From NCBI GenBank assembly GCA_937889795.1, contig CALBZH010000497.1, forward strand, positions 1-11,267: a stretch of DNA of 11,267 nucleotides. Reading direction: 5' to 3'. Below the pieces are notes generated by a model. The model searched no databases and was not told the DNA's origin. It saw only the letters and a program-made list of their open reading frames with translations. This DNA comes from an uncultured Syntrophobacteraceae bacterium (lineage in GTDB: Bacteria > Desulfobacterota > Syntrophobacteria > Syntrophobacterales > Syntrophobacteraceae). Below, one piece after another: positions 1-7,790 of this stretch. Position numbers and translations under genes: made by a program. Every line of letters starts with the position of its first letter. Position 1 is the stretch's first letter.

Positions 1-1157
1 GGAAACACGCCAAGCCAGGCAAATAGCGTGCGGGCACTGATGTGAAGCGAGCTCACCATGAAGTACACCAGGCCAATGGCTGCCAAGCCAGTCAAACGGC
101 TTCCGAAGCTCGTTGTCGACTTGGCACGTCCCTGGATATGGGCATCCGCATGCTTGTTGACAATGGCATCGATGCCCACCGCTTCGGCCGCCTGCCCCAC
201 CCCGATCACGGCCCCGACCACGCACGCCAGTACGACGTCATTCACAAGATTGAAGCAGAAAAACGACAGACTGATGAGCATCAGGGAGATGGATGTCAGC
301 AGGAAGGGGGAGCGATAGGCGAAAAACAAGGGAATGATCAGTCCCGTGACGGCGACTTTTCCAACGGATTGCGCCGATTCGAAGTATCCGTAGGCTGACA
401 AGCCCTTGGCAATCTCGTTGAGATAGACGACGGAGAGAACCGTGAAGGCCCCGCGCCCGACGGCGACCAGAGAGCGCCCGATCAAGAGCAGCCGCAGGGG
501 GAGCCGTTTCCACGTGTACTGCAGCCCCTCTTTCTGGCTCGCCCAATAGGATTTCTTGCGCACCCGCGCGTAGTCGATGACGTTCTCGCCCTGCAGCCGA
601 AGTGCGAAAACAAAGAGAAGGGAGAGGAAGAAGAAAACCGGTCCAAACATCACCGCCACGGTCGACCCCATCCATCCGACGACCAGGCTTGCGAGCGCAT
701 AGCCCGTGATGTTGCTCATGTGATTGGCGGCATCCACGTAGGACAAGATCTTGGTTCCCTGCACCACGGGAAAACTGACCTTGACGACCTTGTCCACGGC
801 TGGCTTGAAGAAGATGAATACGAAATCGCCCAGAAAAGACAGGGCAAGGTACACGGCATAGGGATAGCCCAGCAGGACCGATGCAACCAGGAGAAGCCCG
901 AGCACGGTGCGGCTAAGATCGGAGACCATCAAGGACGTGCGAATGCGCAGTCGGTCGACCACGGGACCCGAGATCGCATTGATGAGGACTTCGCAGACGT
1001 AACGGAAGACAAGGACCAGGCCGGCCATCATGGGGTCCTTGCTTTTCTCCGCAACCAGGAGAACGGACAGGACCCTCAAAAAGCCATCCCCCGTGCGGGT
1101 GCAGACCCGGCTGGCGATCAGGAGCACGAAGTCACGTCGAACGTCCCCGGATATCAT
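1..1157 (-). CDS. MFS transporter, 3' end cut off by window edge
   Basis: The minus strand is open from an ATG at 1157 to the window edge, giving 385 residues with no stop. The protein is very hydrophobic, with many membrane segments separated by short charged loops. The N-terminus has the layout of the MFS_3 (EntS-like) group of major facilitator exporters: a first helix containing RTGDGF (residues 21-26), then a loop with GPVVDR (64-69), matching the G-x-L-x-D-R motif A, and DLSR (80-83). A second repeat begins near residue 220. The protein should be an inner-membrane secondary transporter; its substrate cannot be told. Full-length relatives are about 400-430 aa, so only the last helix or so is missing. 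An in-frame TGA lies about 50 bases upstream and no other ATG intervenes, which fixes the start, although the Shine-Dalgarno is weak. It is separated from the glycan operon by 353 bp and need not be functionally related. Confidence 0.88.
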   Translation of the reverse strand, partial: MISGDVRRDFVLLIASRVCTRTGDGFLRVLSVLLVAEKSKDPMMAGLVLVFRYVCEVLINAISGPVVDRLRIRTSLMVSDLSRTVLGLLLVASVLLGYPYAVYLALSFLGDFVFIFFKPAVDKVVKVSFPVVQGTKILSYVDAANHMSNITGYALASLVVGWMGSTVAVMFGPVFFFLSLLFVFALRLQGENVIDYARVRKKSYWASQKEGLQYTWKRLPLRLLLIGRSLVAVGRGAFTVLSVVYLNEIAKGLSAYGYFESAQSVGKVAVTGLIIPLFFAYRSPFLLTSISLMLISLSFFCFNLVNDVVLACVVGAVIGVGQAAEAVGIDAIVNKHADAHIQGRAKSTTSFGSRLTGLAAIGLVYFMVSSLHISARTLFAWLGVF

Positions 1158-1510
1158 CGTCGTCTGAACCTGTCGTCCCCATGCTCCTTGTCCGCAATGG
1201 GGAGCAAAGCAACGTCATATGGCTATCAAATGGAATGGAGAATAAGACCACAGTCAAGAATATGAAGGGATCAAGCAGACTTAGATTAGCACCCGGACTA
1301 CACGCGTGTCAATCCTTCAGGCGACCCTAGGGGTCCACTTTACACGGCCGACGGAAGCCCTCTGCCCCTGTCCTGACACCTGGCTCGTACCCAGACCGGG
1401 GATTCACCCGTACAAGGTCCGAGCGTTCCCTTGCCATCCCTTCGTACGGCCGCATGGGCACCGATCATGCTGGAAGGAGCATGTCGTCGGGAATGCGCTG
1501 GCCGACAGCC
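1158..1510. other. 353-bp non-coding spacer between giant gene and MFS gene
   Basis: No ORF here has recognisable protein features on either strand. It contains the candidate promoter at 1283-1312 and two small inverted repeats. One is CATGCT, six bases, AGCATG at 1466-1483, located 28 bases past the giant gene's stop. The other is GACCC, three bases, GGGTC at about 1324-1336. Neither stem is followed by a T-run on the minus strand, so neither is a convincing intrinsic terminator. The spacer probably separates two transcription units. Confidence 0.55.
1283..1312 (-). promoter_or_regulatory. Candidate sigma70-type promoter for the MFS gene
   Basis: On the minus strand a perfect TTGACA (1312-1307) is followed after 18 bases by TAATCT (1288-1283). 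That is a good -35 box with a poor -10 box (3 of 6 matches). It lies about 125 bases upstream of the MFS start codon and inside the non-coding gap. It is seen by eye only, so this is a weak call. Confidence 0.3.
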
Positions 1511-4500
1511 TTACATCGAGACGGCCCCGGCAGATGGTATTTCCTCGGCCACTTCGGGCAATGGGATGAAGAGCTCCTCCGGGTCGACGTTGTCCCTAGG
1601 AGGCAGGCGATACCCCTTTCCCATGGGGCTTTCCGCGGGAATCCGCCACTTCTCCTTGAAGAGCTTCCAGTTCCGCTCCATGTTGTGCGAATAGTCTATC
1701 TTTGCACCAATGAACGTCTGGCTCCCCACGTGGTGAATGAAGACATCTTTGGCAATGCGCGCCTCGAAGCCTGCGAGCGCTGCTCGGACGCAGAAATCAT
1801 CGTCTTCGAAATTTCCGCTGGGAAAGCGCACATCCAATCCGCCGATCGCGTCGATCACAGCCCGCCTTGCCAGGAGGCAGAAGCCCACGACCCGCATGAT
1901 GGGCTGACTCTGCCCTCGGTGCGCTTCCGCCCATTGCTCAGCAAACGCCACCAGCTCAGCTCCATCTCGGTAGGTCACTCCGGTGACCAACTGCGGCCCC
2001 GAGACATAATTGGACATCGGCCCGACAATCCCCGTGGCAGGATTCCTCCGACACACATCCAGCATGCGCCCAAGCCAGCCCGGAGTGACCACGGTATCGT
2101 TGTTGAGCAACAGCACGTAATCGCCTTTAGCCACCGCCAGCCCTTGGTTGTTCCCCATGGCGAAGCCAAGATTTTCAGAATTCGTTATCAACCGCACATT
2201 CGCGTGCGCCGCCGCATAGGAGCGCAGATAGTCCACGGTGCCATCACTGGAGCCGTTGTCGACGACAATGATCTCGTAGGGCTCGGGAGTATGGGCCTCG
2301 ATACTCGCCAGGCAATCTTTGGTGAGATTCAGCTGGTTGAGCGTGAGCATGATGATGCTCGTCACGGGAGCGCTTAATCTCGGTGCGGACGAAGGGCCGA
2401 GCAAGCTCTGAAGCTTCAGTCGGGCTGCCTCGGGTCCGAAATGCTGCTGAATATGCATCCGCCCGGCTGAGGAAAGACTCCGCCACAGGCTCTCGTCTCG
2501 ATAGAGCCGCACCACCTCATTGGCGAAGGTGACGGCATCTTCGGCTACGAGAAAGATCCCACCGTCCTCGGGCAGCTCGAAGCCCTCGGCGCCAATGGCG
2601 GTGGTCACCACCGGGAGTCCGGCCGCCAGCGCCTCCCCAATCTTTCCCTTCATTCCGGCTCCATACCGAAGCGGTGCCACGGATATCCGGTGCGACTGTA
2701 GATACGGGGCTGTGCTTGGCACATACCCGGTGACCTTCACACGATCGCTTGCGAGGGCCTGTACCTCAGGGGGCGGAGCGTTGCCAACGATCGTCAGGAC
2801 AACCTCGGGAAGGTGCCTGTGAACCGCCGGAAGGATCTCTTTGCAGAAGAACAGCACGGCGTCCGTATTGGGCGTATGCAGAAAGTTGCCTACAAACAGA
2901 AGTCCCTGCCGATCCGAGAAGCTGCGTGCCACCGGGTCGATCTCATGGATATTCGGCACCACATGCACAACAGCCTCGGGCAGCTCGCTCACCAGGTGAT
3001 CCTTGTCTTCCGTGCTCACCGTGATGAGGGCGTCCGCCTGCCGGTAGACGGCCAACTCCTGTTTTTGGGTCTCGGCGGCGCGCCTGCGCAGCCCCTCATC
3101 CGCTTGGAGCTCCGCCTGGCGCATTTCTCTTAAAAAATGCACATCCACGGTATCGATCACAATCCGCGTTCCGGGCGAATGAAGCCGGATGACTGGCAGA
3201 TACTGTTGAGCAATCGTATAGAAGGACAGGATGGCGACATCAAACCGGCACTCCGTCAGCATTCCCGAGAGGTCGATCGGGGGGGCGGCTACGCCATACC
3301 CGAGCTTTCCCATCATCTCCGGATCCGTGGCGTACACCTCGATGCCCATCTGGCGCAGCTCCGCCGCATATTTGTCCTGATTTCTGCCATCACGAGCGAT
3401 GAAGGTGACGGCATGCCCCAGGGACATCAGAATTCTGAGCATCTCGAAAAGTCGCCGTGATCCGGAGGCCCGGTCGTAGACGGGCAGGAATGGGTCAATC
3501 ACGAGAATCCGCATGCCGGAAGCCCGATTCCTGGCCACCGAAACTCTTTGGGGGTCCGCGGGGTGCTGCCCTTGCAGTGCAGCCTCCCATTTTTCGACGA
3601 AATCCTTTTGCCAGCTCGCTCCAGGAGCGGGGCTTGCCGCACTCAGCGCGGCGATCTCCGATTCACGGCTCACTTGCTGCACAACGGATTCGGGCTGATA
3701 CAGAACGCGGTAGCCGGCCTGACGAAGGCTAAAGGCCAGGTCCGCCGCGCCATAGCCGCCCCGGAAGAGCCAGTCACCGACGCCGCCAATCCGAGTGAGT
3801 GCCTCCTTTCGAATGAGAAGGCCGGACAGCGAGCCATAGTCCACCTCCCGAACATAATCGAACCGTGGATGCCCGGCGTGGTCACCTCGGCCATACGGCC
3901 ACAGAGCACCATTGGAGAAAACAATGCCCCCGGCCTCGGCGAGTCGCCCGTTTGCGAGGATACGCCGCGAGCACACCGCCCCCACGCCCTCATGAGCCTC
4001 GGCCGTTGCCAACAGAGCGTCGAGCCAGCCGGCCCGCGGTACGGAGCCTCCTTCGAGCAGCACGATGAAATCACTGGGTGCGGCTTGGACGATCTGGCTG
4101 CAGATCGAGGGACCATCGTCGCGGCTCGCACTCCATCGGGTGACCGAGCCGAGCATTTCTTGCTCCCGATCCAGCAGGGTCGCAACTTCCCCCCGGGAGC
4201 TCATGTCAAGCACCATGACTTGAACAGGGACCTGGGTCCGCATGCTCCTCAGCGCCGCAAGCGTGCTTCGGAGTCCGCCCAAGTGGCCATCGGTGAAGAC
4301 AAGGACCGTAACTCGAGAGACGTCTTCGCGTTCGGCAGACATGGCGGACGCCGACCGCATGGAGCATCGATCTCCGAGCCGCTTTCTGTCGCATGTTTGG
4401 GGAATCGAGCTGGAGTCTTGTGGAGGACCTTCTTGAGCGGCCAGCTCCATCTTCCATTTCTCGACGAACTTCTGCCGATTGACCTCCTGATACCTCCGAA

Positions 4501-7500
4501 AGCCATTCGCGTAATCCTTGCCCGCCGTGACGGATTCATGATGGATGACAACGGCTTCCGGATTGTACAATACCTTGGCGCCGAGCTTTCGCAGCCCAAA
4601 GCACAGGTCCGTATCCTCGTAGTAGGCAGGAGCGTAGCGGACATCGAGCCCCCCTAGCTTCTTGAACAGATCATGGCGCACCAGAAGGCACGCTCCGGAG
4701 CAGTAATCCACCTCGCAAATCGCATTGTAACGAGGAAGCAGCGGGTCATCTCCCTTCCCAAAATTCCAGCCCGTGCCGTCACTAAAGATCAGCGCCCCTG
4801 CTTCCTGGAGAGCACCGTTAGGATAGACCAGCTTGGCTCCAACGGCTCCGACGGCAGAATCCGATTCCGCCAGGGCGACGAGACGATCCAGCCAACCCGA
4901 CTGAGGAGAGGTGTCGTTGTTCAAGAGGATCAAATATTTCCCCTCGGCCAGGGCGGCCCCCTGATTGACCGCGAGAGTGAAGCCGAGGTTCTCCGTGTTG
5001 CTTATGATCTTGACATCCCCTGAGAGCTTTTGGAGATATTCAGCCGTACCGTCCGTTGACGCATTATCAATAATTATTAGCTCGAACGAGGATTGGATAT
5101 TCGATATGATCAAAGACTCAAGACATTGCTTTGTGTATTCTCTTTTATTGTACACCGCTATAATAATCGATGCCATATACTTGAATTGACCAGTTGAATT
5201 ATCTTGCTCTTCGCAAGCACTCAACTGAATTTCGTTTCGTTTAGTTGGGGAAACGTTTGAAATTCTTTTATTATTATATTTATCTAAGACTCTTTTCGTT
5301 GCCTCAAGATACGATCTTCCATATTTCTGATCCGGTTCCAGATGATTACCTTCCCCCCATTCATTCCACGCATTGATGAAGACCAGTCTTTCTCCTTGTT
5401 CCGACTCCGTTTTGGCAATGGCTTGCCCCAACCACTTTTCATACAATTCAGGAGATGAATCTGTAAAGACATACGCATTGGATTTTCTTCTGGGAGAGTT
5501 ATCGAAGCCGGGAGTCACACAGGGGAATCGCTTGTAGCCTGGGGCTTCTTTGGCATGCATGCGCTCAACCAGCTCTTCGTATCGGAAGACAGCATGATCC
5601 GCGTATTCCGCGCCGATGAGCCTGTCCGGCAGCCTCGTCCAGTCGGGCTGAAACTCCACGGAGGCATCGAAGCCAATGGCGCGGGGATCTCTGTGCTCAT
5701 CGGGAAAGCTCTCAACGCGACACAGGTAGAGCTCACCAATACCAAGGCGTCTGGCCTCTTCCCGCCAGAGCGTCGCAGTTCGAAGGGGATCCGGAAGGCG
5801 ATTCGCCCTGTACACCAAGAACAGCGGCTTCCCTTCGACACGGATGTATCGGCTGTCCCTGAAAACACCACTCAGAAACCGGATATGCTCTTTGTCGTCC
5901 TCGTCCCCATAGTGCTGCCTCATGAGAACGTCCTTTTCCTGCCCGTCCCACACACGGGTCCAGTTCTCATTCGCCCAGCACAAACAGAAAGGAAAATCCG
6001 GCTCACCGGACGCAAGAACCTCATCGAGAGGCCGATTGAGGAGACGCTTGCCATTGAACCAATAGTGGTAGTAACAAAACCCCGAAATGCCATGCTGCGC
6101 AGCCAGGTCGGCCTGCGCCCGCCGGACCTTCCCGTCTCTTAGATCGTAGTAGCCGAGCTCGCCCGGACGATGCGGCTGATAGTGTCCCTCAAAACGGGGC
6201 ACGGCCTTTTTCACATTCGTCCACTCGGTGAACCCCTCCCCCCACCAGGCATCATTCTCAGGAATGGGGTGGTACTGAGGGAGATAGAATGCGATCATCC
6301 TGACAGATGATCCTCGCAAGCCAGAATTCGTGCTGGTCATCCCAGCAATGTCCTGACAAGCGAAAGCACCCGTCGAATCCACGGCATTATTTCCGAATTG
6401 AGGCGCTTTTGGCTCCAATGGCCTGACGACCGCGCGAGTAAGGCGCTGCCCACTCAGGAATCCCATGCGTTTCGCGTCAAAACGAAGCTGATCAATGGCG
6501 GGCACGATTTTGGGCATAAAAGAAGGCTGCCGCTGTCCCTGTTCCGAGTGAAGGCGAAAATAGCTCAGAGTGTCCACAAGATAGATCGCGTCCCCCCTAC
6601 TCAACAGGTTGACCCACATGGTCTGATCTGCAATGGCAATACATTCACGCTCTGCGAAACTGATCATGTTGGGTCTGGAAGCTTCGAGGTCCTTCTTCCT
6701 AAACATGACCGTGGTTGGCTCACCGATAAAATTGGTCCCAGTCATGAGCATCGTGTCAGCCAGATGGACACCATCGATCAGAACGTCGGAAGCGTACGGA
6801 CGTTTTGTCTCCTTAATGTCATCAAGATGATTTCCATCGCGATCGATGCACTGCCGATGAGAGGTCACCAACGTCACATCGGGCCACTGGCTCAGGCAAG
6901 CGACCATGCGCGCAACGCACTCCGGATGCAGCAGGTCGTCGTCGTTCAGATACTTGATGTACTCGCCACGTGAACGATGAAAGCCTTCTATCAGATTCTG
7001 TTTGCTGCCAAGATTATGCGGGTTCTTTTGGTATCGAAGGCGAGAGTCGGCCGCGTAGTCTGCAGCGATCGTCCCGATCTCCTCGTCGGGACGATCATCG
7101 CACACAACGATTTCGACATTCCGATAGGTTTGCCCCAAGGCACTCTCGATCGCTTGCCTGAAATACCTGGGGTTAAAGGCCGGAATGACAATACTGACCA
7201 ACGGACTCTTCGATTCAGGCAACGACCTGTCCTTGACGAACTCGCATATAAGACGCGAACCCTCCCGATACTCCAACCCCCGAAGCACAGGATCCTCACT
7301 CGCTCCATAGGCGCAACGTCCCCCAGCGGACAACCCTGCGGCCAATGCAAGACGAACAAGCTCTTCTTCGTTGTAGAGCCATCGATGCCCCCACTCCCTC
7401 ATGGCCAGATTCATCTGCTCCGCACGGGTGGCCACCCAGTCATAGCCATACCTAATCCACTCGCCACTTTCCTTGCGCCAGTCCTCGCTTTGGTAACGCC

Positions 7501-7774
7501 GAACAATGTAATCCAGATCGGGAGTTGCGATCCTGAGACGACCCTGATCAACAAGAACGCGACGGCATTCCCGGAGAAACGCAATCCCCTCGGCTTGCGT
7601 CAGATGCTCAATGAAATGCTCATTGAATATGCGATGAACACTGTTATTTTCGAAAGGCAAACCCTTCGTCACATCGACCTGAATGTCCGCCTCGCCCTCA
7701 ATATCAATGTTTATGAAACCATTTAACTTCCGCTTGCCACACCCGATATTTAGAAATACTCTTGAATTATCCAT
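1511..7774 (-). CDS. Giant multi-domain methyltransferase / WbsX / GT2 / GT4 glycosyltransferase, 2087 aa
   Basis: One uninterrupted frame encodes seven modules. (1) Residues 1-180: class I SAM methyltransferase with motif I NIGCG (9-13) and FIEHL (54-58). (2) 191-440: GT2 beginning VSIVIPAFN, with LNDDD at 276-280. (3) 491-835: WbsX/GH99-like domain with FYLPQYHPIPEND (496-508), WANENW (600-605) and NAWNEWGEG (801-809). (4) 867-1110: GT2 with NND 952-954, catalytic ED 1053-1054 and HH 1078-1079. (5) 1152-1400: degenerate GT2. (6) 1421-1793: GT4, with VGNFLHTPN (1628-1636) and a KIGEALAAG donor-site segment (1711-1719). (7) 1803-2045: GT2 with NND 1891-1893, ED 1990-1991 and HH 2014-2015. A Pro- and acid-rich tail of about 40 residues follows. 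No signal peptide or membrane span is evident, so it is probably cytoplasmic and acts on nucleotide-sugar donors. The start follows AGGTGAG by 9 bases, and the gene begins 10 bp after the aminotransferase. Single glycosyltransferases are usually 250-400 aa. Module identities are secure; sugars, linkages and acceptor are unknown. Confidence 0.93.
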   Translation of the reverse strand: MDNSRVFLNIGCGKRKLNGFINIDIEGEADIQVDVTKGLPFENNSVHRIFNEHFIEHLTQAEGIAFLRECRRVLVDQGRLRIATPDLDYIVRRYQSEDWRKESGEWIRYGYDWVATRAEQMNLAMREWGHRWLYNEEELVRLALAAGLSAGGRCAYGASEDPVLRGLEYREGSRLICEFVKDRSLPESKSPLVSIVIPAFNPRYFRQAIESALGQTYRNVEIVVCDDRPDEEIGTIAADYAADSRLRYQKNPHNLGSKQNLIEGFHRSRGEYIKYLNDDDLLHPECVARMVACLSQWPDVTLVTSHRQCIDRDGNHLDDIKETKRPYASDVLIDGVHLADTMLMTGTNFIGEPTTVMFRKKDLEASRPNMISFAERECIAIADQTMWVNLLSRGDAIYLVDTLSYFRLHSEQGQRQPSFMPKIVPAIDQLRFDAKRMGFLSGQRLTRAVVRPLEPKAPQFGNNAVDSTGAFACQDIAGMTSTNSGLRGSSVRMIAFYLPQYHPIPENDAWWGEGFTEWTNVKKAVPRFEGHYQPHRPGELGYYDLRDGKVRRAQADLAAQHGISGFCYYHYWFNGKRLLNRPLDEVLASGEPDFPFCLCWANENWTRVWDGQEKDVLMRQHYGDEDDKEHIRFLSGVFRDSRYIRVEGKPLFLVYRANRLPDPLRTATLWREEARRLGIGELYLCRVESFPDEHRDPRAIGFDASVEFQPDWTRLPDRLIGAEYADHAVFRYEELVERMHAKEAPGYKRFPCVTPGFDNSPRRKSNAYVFTDSSPELYEKWLGQAIAKTESEQGERLVFINAWNEWGEGNHLEPDQKYGRSYLEATKRVLDKYNNKRISNVSPTKRNEIQLSACEEQDNSTGQFKYMASIIIAVYNKREYTKQCLESLIISNIQSSFELIIIDNASTDGTAEYLQKLSGDVKIISNTENLGFTLAVNQGAALAEGKYLILLNNDTSPQSGWLDRLVALAESDSAVGAVGAKLVYPNGALQEAGALIFSDGTGWNFGKGDDPLLPRYNAICEVDYCSGACLLVRHDLFKKLGGLDVRYAPAYYEDTDLCFGLRKLGAKVLYNPEAVVIHHESVTAGKDYANGFRRYQEVNRQKFVEKWKMELAAQEGPPQDSSSIPQTCDRKRLGDRCSMRSASAMSAEREDVSRVTVLVFTDGHLGGLRSTLAALRSMRTQVPVQVMVLDMSSRGEVATLLDREQEMLGSVTRWSASRDDGPSICSQIVQAAPSDFIVLLEGGSVPRAGWLDALLATAEAHEGVGAVCSRRILANGRLAEAGGIVFSNGALWPYGRGDHAGHPRFDYVREVDYGSLSGLLIRKEALTRIGGVGDWLFRGGYGAADLAFSLRQAGYRVLYQPESVVQQVSRESEIAALSAASPAPGASWQKDFVEKWEAALQGQHPADPQRVSVARNRASGMRILVIDPFLPVYDRASGSRRLFEMLRILMSLGHAVTFIARDGRNQDKYAAELRQMGIEVYATDPEMMGKLGYGVAAPPIDLSGMLTECRFDVAILSFYTIAQQYLPVIRLHSPGTRIVIDTVDVHFLREMRQAELQADEGLRRRAAETQKQELAVYRQADALITVSTEDKDHLVSELPEAVVHVVPNIHEIDPVARSFSDRQGLLFVGNFLHTPNTDAVLFFCKEILPAVHRHLPEVVLTIVGNAPPPEVQALASDRVKVTGYVPSTAPYLQSHRISVAPLRYGAGMKGKIGEALAAGLPVVTTAIGAEGFELPEDGGIFLVAEDAVTFANEVVRLYRDESLWRSLSSAGRMHIQQHFGPEAARLKLQSLLGPSSAPRLSAPVTSIIMLTLNQLNLTKDCLASIEAHTPEPYEIIVVDNGSSDGTVDYLRSYAAAHANVRLITNSENLGFAMGNNQGLAVAKGDYVLLLNNDTVVTPGWLGRMLDVCRRNPATGIVGPMSNYVSGPQLVTGVTYRDGAELVAFAEQWAEAHRGQSQPIMRVVGFCLLARRAVIDAIGGLDVRFPSGNFEDDDFCVRAALAGFEARIAKDVFIHHVGSQTFIGAKIDYSHNMERNWKLFKEKWRIPAESPMGKGYRLPPRDNVDPEELFIPLPEVAEEIPSAGAVSM
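3575..4321 (-). other. Degenerate (probably inactive) GT2-like module within the giant protein
   Basis: Residues 1152-1400 align along their length with the preceding GT2 module (867-1110). They share GWLD, the GVGAV/AVGAV segment, the EAG.I.FS.G segment, a REVDY/CEVDY pair and a closing FVEKW. The catalytic positions are changed: NND 952-954 is EGG 1241-1243, ED 1053-1054 is GA 1342-1343, and HH 1078-1079 is QV 1367-1368. The early DNAS.DGT donor-site segment is also lost. It therefore looks like an internal duplicate kept as a non-catalytic scaffold or binding domain. The reading frame is intact, so this is not a nonsense-type pseudogene. Confidence 0.75.
5031..5330. other. AT-rich patch at the WbsX to GT2 junction inside the giant gene
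   Basis: Within a GC-rich coding sequence this stretch is strongly AT-rich: about 32% GC over 5161-5280 against 63% over 5581-5640. It encodes the end of the WbsX module, the Asn/Lys/Ser-rich linker (residues about 832-866) and the first strands of the next GT2. The position at a domain boundary suggests a recombination or fusion seam, which is an inference from composition only. Confidence 0.6.
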
Positions 7775-7783
7775 AATGTCTGA

Positions 7784-7790
7784 CTCACCT
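7784..7790 (-). promoter_or_regulatory. Shine-Dalgarno of the giant gene, overlapping the aminotransferase stop
   Basis: On the minus strand AGGTGAG ends 9 bases before the giant gene's ATG. Its internal TGA (7787-7785) is the stop codon of the upstream aminotransferase. This arrangement fixes the start at 7774 and suggests translational coupling of the two genes. Confidence 0.75.

Noticed and set aside
238..675. 145-aa minus-strand ORF
   Set aside because: It is in another frame of the MFS gene, Arg-rich and without membrane segments. The correct frame is the long open one that reaches the window edge.
1..1157. Wzx-type flippase for the glycan locus
   Set aside because: The sequence has MFS signatures (GPVVDR loop, DLSR, RTGDGF in helix 1) and not the layout of the polysaccharide transporter/MATE group. 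It is also separated from the operon by 353 bp.
1466..1483. Hairpin after the giant gene as an intrinsic terminator
   Set aside because: The stem is only 6 bp with a 6-base loop and no following T-run on the minus strand.
1454..2377. 307-aa plus-strand ORF
   Set aside because: It lies fully antisense to the GT4 and GT2 modules of the giant gene, which have unmistakable motifs. The plus-strand translation is rich in His, Arg and Pro with no domain, as expected of a shadow frame in GC-rich DNA.
3548..4657. 369-aa plus-strand ORF
   Set aside because: It is antisense to the GT2 modules of the giant gene and its translation shows no recognisable fold or motif.
6977..7726. 249-aa plus-strand ORF
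   Set aside because: It is antisense to the methyltransferase and first GT2 module, with no domain recognised.
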